Below, piece by piece: positions 16,612 to 18,968 of a stretch of 18,968 nucleotides of DNA (position 1 is its first letter; each line of letters opens with the position of its first letter). Position numbers and translations under genes: made by a program. Origin of the DNA: CAZEVY01 sp964515555 (GTDB taxonomy: Bacteria; Acidobacteriota; Terriglobia; Bryobacterales; Bryobacteraceae); the NCBI GenBank assembly GCA_964515555.1, contig CAZEVY010000106.1, positions 1 to 18,968 on the forward strand, written 5' to 3'. The notes below the pieces were generated by a model, which did not search any database, was not told the DNA's origin, and saw only the letters and a program-made list of their open reading frames with translations.

Positions 16612-16745
16612 ATGCCCGCTCCTGGCGTCTTGGACGGCCCAGCTTTTCCCGCGGTTCCACTCGGCGCGCAACTGACTGACACGCCTGGATTAGGGCGGAG
16701 GGATGAGGCTTAGAACTGCCTCTCTCGACGTAGAATGGAATCGAG

Positions 16746-16934
16746 ATGGATCTCCCGGCCCGGCGCCTCGGTGATGCTGTGAGCTTGACCCAGGCGGCTG
16801 CCTTCTCACTGGAGAGGCTGCTGAGCCGAGTCGATCCCGGACCCGCCGAGGAATCCGAAGCCTTCGTACGCCGAAGCTATGAGCAGCGCCATTGCGACGC
16901 CGCCATCGTCGACGATGGCGAGCCTGGTCGTTAA
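16746..16934 (+). CDS. Possible small hypothetical protein
   Basis: This 62-residue ORF reads MDLPARRLGDAVSLTQ... and then RVDPGPAEESEAFVRRSYEQRH. The second part is protein-like and helical, reminiscent of short acidobacterial proteins of unknown function. The ribosome site is poor and a weak TAGAAT (16731-16736) lies 10 bp upstream. It is the only candidate gene in the roughly 400-bp stretch 16612-17009, which otherwise shows nothing I can name beyond the dapF promoter box. It may be non-coding or a decayed gene. Confidence 0.25.
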   Translation: MDLPARRLGDAVSLTQAAAFSLERLLSRVDPGPAEESEAFVRRSYEQRHCDAAIVDDGEPGR

Positions 16935-16976
16935 CTCTGACGTTGCGAGCTTCATCGATCGTCTTCGCCGCGGGCG

Positions 16977-16982
16977 TATAGT
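16977..16982 (+). promoter_or_regulatory. Candidate -10 box for the dapF homologue
   Basis: TATAGT lies 27 bp before the ATG at 17010, in GC-rich surroundings. Transcription would start near 16989. That would put the alternative GTG start (16986) outside the mRNA, supporting ATG 17010. No convincing -35 was found, so this is tentative. Confidence 0.35.
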
Positions 16983-17009
16983 CCTGTGCCACAATACGAA
17001 CTCCCGCCG

Positions 17010-17834
17010 ATGCGCATCCCCTTCGTCAAGGCCCACGGTGCGGGCAACGACTTCCTCCTCACCGACGACGCCGAAGCCCCGCAGTCCGATCTCGCCGCGG
17101 CCGCGGTGGCGATTTGCGACCGCCACCACGGCGTGGGCGCCGACGGATGGCTGCTGGTCGCGGCCCCGCCGGAAGGCGCCACCGCCGACGCCGCCATTCG
17201 ACTGTTCAACTCCGACGGCAGCGAGGCCGAGATCTCCGGCAACGGCACGCGCTGCGCCGCCGCATGGCTGGTCGAGCGCGGCGACGCGCGCGACGACCTG
17301 CGCATCCTCACCGGGGCGGGCGAAAAGCATTTCCGCCTGCTCTCGCGCGACAGCCATCGCTACCAGTTCGAGTCGAACATGGGACGGCCCGCGTGGAAAG
17401 CCGAGGAGTTACATTTCCCGCTGTACCTGTTCGGCGGAATGCGCGAGGGCGCGATCCTCGACGTCGGCAACCCGCAATGCGCCGTCGCCGTCGACGAGTT
17501 TCCGGAAAACTGGCAGTCCGTGGGTGCGGAGATCGAGCGGCACCCGCGATTTCCGCGGCGCACCAACGTGAGTTTCTTCCGCAAGCTCGACGAGCGCTCC
17601 ATCGAAGCGCGCTTCTGGGAGCGCGGCGCCGGCGAGACGCTGAGCTCCGGCACCGGGTCCACCGGCGCGGCTCTGGCGGCGATGCTGCTGGGGATGGTGA
17701 GCGGTCCGGTGCGGGTGGTCGCCGCGGCGGGCGAACAGGTCGTACGATGGGAGGGTGACGCTTTCCTGACAGGCCCCGCCGAGATCGTGGCCGTCGGCGA
17801 ATTCCACTGGCGCGGAGCGAACGGCTCCCGCTAG
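17010..17834 (+). CDS. dapF: DapF-family diaminopimelate epimerase homologue lacking both catalytic cysteines
   Basis: A 274-residue protein of normal DapF length. The start MRIPFVKAHGAGNDF matches family N-termini; an in-frame GTG at 16986 would add eight residues. Conserved substrate-binding motifs are present: HGAGNDF, FNSDGSEAE, GNGTR, VGNPQC, RTNVSF and ERGAGET. DapF normally interconverts LL- and meso-diaminopimelate with two cysteines, in CGNG and in ACGTG/ACGSG. Here the first site reads ISGNG with Ser76 and the second reads SSGTG with Ser213. Both thiols are replaced by hydroxyls, by TCC codons in an otherwise intact frame. Either this is a divergent isomerase with other chemistry or a weakly active epimerase. 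Calling it a working DapF is therefore uncertain, although the fold assignment is secure. A sugar dehydrogenase gene follows 40 bp downstream. Confidence 0.88.
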   Translation: MRIPFVKAHGAGNDFLLTDDAEAPQSDLAAAAVAICDRHHGVGADGWLLVAAPPEGATADAAIRLFNSDGSEAEISGNGTRCAAAWLVERGDARDDLRILTGAGEKHFRLLSRDSHRYQFESNMGRPAWKAEELHFPLYLFGGMREGAILDVGNPQCAVAVDEFPENWQSVGAEIERHPRFPRRTNVSFFRKLDERSIEARFWERGAGETLSSGTGSTGAALAAMLLGMVSGPVRVVAAAGEQVVRWEGDAFLTGPAEIVAVGEFHWRGANGSR

Positions 17835-17874
17835 GCCGGCCCCGTCGAGCCGCCGGTCCGAAAAGGAGTAAGCC

Positions 17875-18968
17875 TTGAGCAACTCAACTTTGGAAACCAC
17901 CGGCGCCGGAACGGCCGCCGTGGGAGGGGCCGCCGCCGCGCTGGCCGAAAGAATCCGAACGCGCACGGCGCGCGTGGGAGTCGTCGGACTGGGATACGTC
18001 GGACTGCCGCTCGCGGTCGAGTTCGCGCACGCGGGCTTCTCGGTGACCGGCATCGACGTAATGGAGTCGAAGGTCGCGCACATTAACGCCGGGCGGTCGT
18101 ATGTAAAGGACGTCGACGACGCGCCGGTGGCGCGCTTCGTCGAGCAGAAGAAGCTGCGCGCGACCACGGATTTCTCGGTCGTCGGCGAACTGGACACCAT
18201 CAACATCTGCGTGCCGACGCCGCTGCGCAAGACCAAGGACCCGGACATGAGCTTCGTCGTCGCGGCCTGCCAGGATATCGCCGCGAACTTCGGACCGGGC
18301 AAGCTGGTGATACTCGAATCCACCACGTATCCAGGTACCACCGACGAACTGGTGCTGCCGATGCTCGAAAAGACCGGGCTCAAGGCGGGGCGCGATTTCT
18401 TTTTGTGTTTTTCGCCCGAGCGCGTCGATCCGGGGAATCCGCAGTTCCAGACGCGCAACATTCCCAAGGTGGTCGGAGGCGTGACGCTGGCCTGCACGGA
18501 GATGGGCGTGCTGCTGTATTCGCAGGCGCTGGAGCGCGTGGTGCCGGTTTCGTCGACGCAGGTGGCCGAGATGGTGAAGCTGCTCGAGAACACCTTCCGC
18601 ATGATCAACATCGGCCTGGTGAACGAACTGGCGCTGATGTGCGGGCGCATGAACATCAACGTCTGGGAGGTGATCGAGGCGGCGGCCACCAAGCCGTTCG
18701 GCTTCATGCCGTTTTATCCCGGGCCGGGACTGGGCGGCCACTGCATTCCGATCGACCCGTTTTATCTTTCGTGGAAGTCGCGGCAGGCGGGCATCGAGGC
18801 GCGCTTCATCGAACTGGCCGGCTACATCAACGGGCAGATGCCGCACTTCGTGGTCGAGAAGATCCAGAATTCGCTCAACGACCATTCCCGCGCGCTGCGC
18901 GGCTCGCACGTGCACATCATGGGCGTGGCCTACAAGCGCGACATCGACGACATGCGCGAATCGCCGGC
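17875..18968 (+). CDS. Nucleotide-sugar dehydrogenase, UDP-GlcNAc/ManNAc type (C-terminus cut by window edge)
   Basis: The frame is open from TTG 17875 to the window end, giving 364 residues and part of a codon. AAGGAG (17863-17868) lies 6 bases before the TTG. After an Ala/Gly-rich leader of about 30 residues comes the NAD-binding motif GLGYVG (38-43) in VGVVGLGYVGLPLAVEFA. CVPTPL, ESTTYPGTT, FSPERVDPGN and the central-domain AEMVKLLENTFR are all present. GPGLGGHCIPIDPFYL carries the catalytic C290. GGHC followed by IPIDP is typical of WbpA/WecC/TviB-type enzymes, which oxidise UDP-N-acetylhexosamines at C6, rather than of UDP-glucose dehydrogenase (GGSCFPKD). The expected role is making UDP-sugar acids for cell-surface polysaccharide. 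About 60-80 C-terminal residues are probably missing. Confidence 0.9.
   Translation, partial: MSNSTLETTGAGTAAVGGAAAALAERIRTRTARVGVVGLGYVGLPLAVEFAHAGFSVTGIDVMESKVAHINAGRSYVKDVDDAPVARFVEQKKLRATTDFSVVGELDTINICVPTPLRKTKDPDMSFVVAACQDIAANFGPGKLVILESTTYPGTTDELVLPMLEKTGLKAGRDFFLCFSPERVDPGNPQFQTRNIPKVVGGVTLACTEMGVLLYSQALERVVPVSSTQVAEMVKLLENTFRMINIGLVNELALMCGRMNINVWEVIEAAATKPFGFMPFYPGPGLGGHCIPIDPFYLSWKSRQAGIEARFIELAGYINGQMPHFVVEKIQNSLNDHSRALRGSHVHIMGVAYKRDIDDMRESP

Noticed and set aside
16690..16992. Minus-strand ORF of about 100 residues in the spacer before dapF
   Set aside because: It has an Arg-rich, low-complexity composition, no ribosome site and no recognisable motif.

Overview
The window comes from a high-GC Gram-negative bacterium, most likely an acidobacterium of the Solibacter/Bryobacter type. 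That placement is inference. It rests on a GWKEIA...QRWER...GLPVRR one-component regulator, a seven-Kelch secreted protein with an IDIKPGS-type C-terminal domain, a Rieske/split-cytochrome b complex with a very large multihaem cytochrome, and PIN-type toxin-antitoxin pairs. No tRNA, rRNA, insertion sequence or CRISPR array is visible.

Left end (1-2.3 kb): a membrane-anchored helix-turn-helix regulator runs off the left edge on the minus strand and is divergent from a secreted Kelch protein. A perfect 8-bp inverted repeat lies just before the regulator's start codon. This stretch looks less GC-rich than the rest.

2.3-8.6 kb, minus strand: a tight four-gene operon, moxR AAA+ ATPase > DUF58 vWA protein > BatA-like vWA membrane protein > large protein with two vWA domains and a glutamine-amidotransferase-like domain. 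Gaps are 7 bp, 3 bp and a 4-bp GTGA overlap. The expected role is MoxR/vWA chaperone-like assembly or envelope-stress work. Its substrate cannot be read from the sequence. A VapB/VapC-type pair (RHH antitoxin, PIN toxin) lies just upstream on the same strand.

9.4-15.2 kb, plus strand: a menaquinol:cytochrome c oxidoreductase operon encoding a Rieske protein, a cytochrome b6-like N-terminal half, a subunit-IV-like C-terminal half, and a 1031-residue membrane-anchored cytochrome with eight CXXCH sites. The cytochrome appears to be a three-haem domain followed by five His/Met class-I-like domains.

15.4-18.97 kb: a DUF104-type antitoxin precedes a PIN toxin whose C-terminus has been frameshifted away. 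Then come a small exported protein on the minus strand, a roughly 400-bp stretch with at most one doubtful small ORF, a DapF homologue in which both catalytic cysteines are serine, and a nucleotide-sugar dehydrogenase running off the right edge.

The observations most worth following are the DapF Ser/Ser substitution, the eight-haem electron-transfer arm of the bc complex, the frameshifted PIN toxin, and the edge-truncated membrane regulator with its palindrome.
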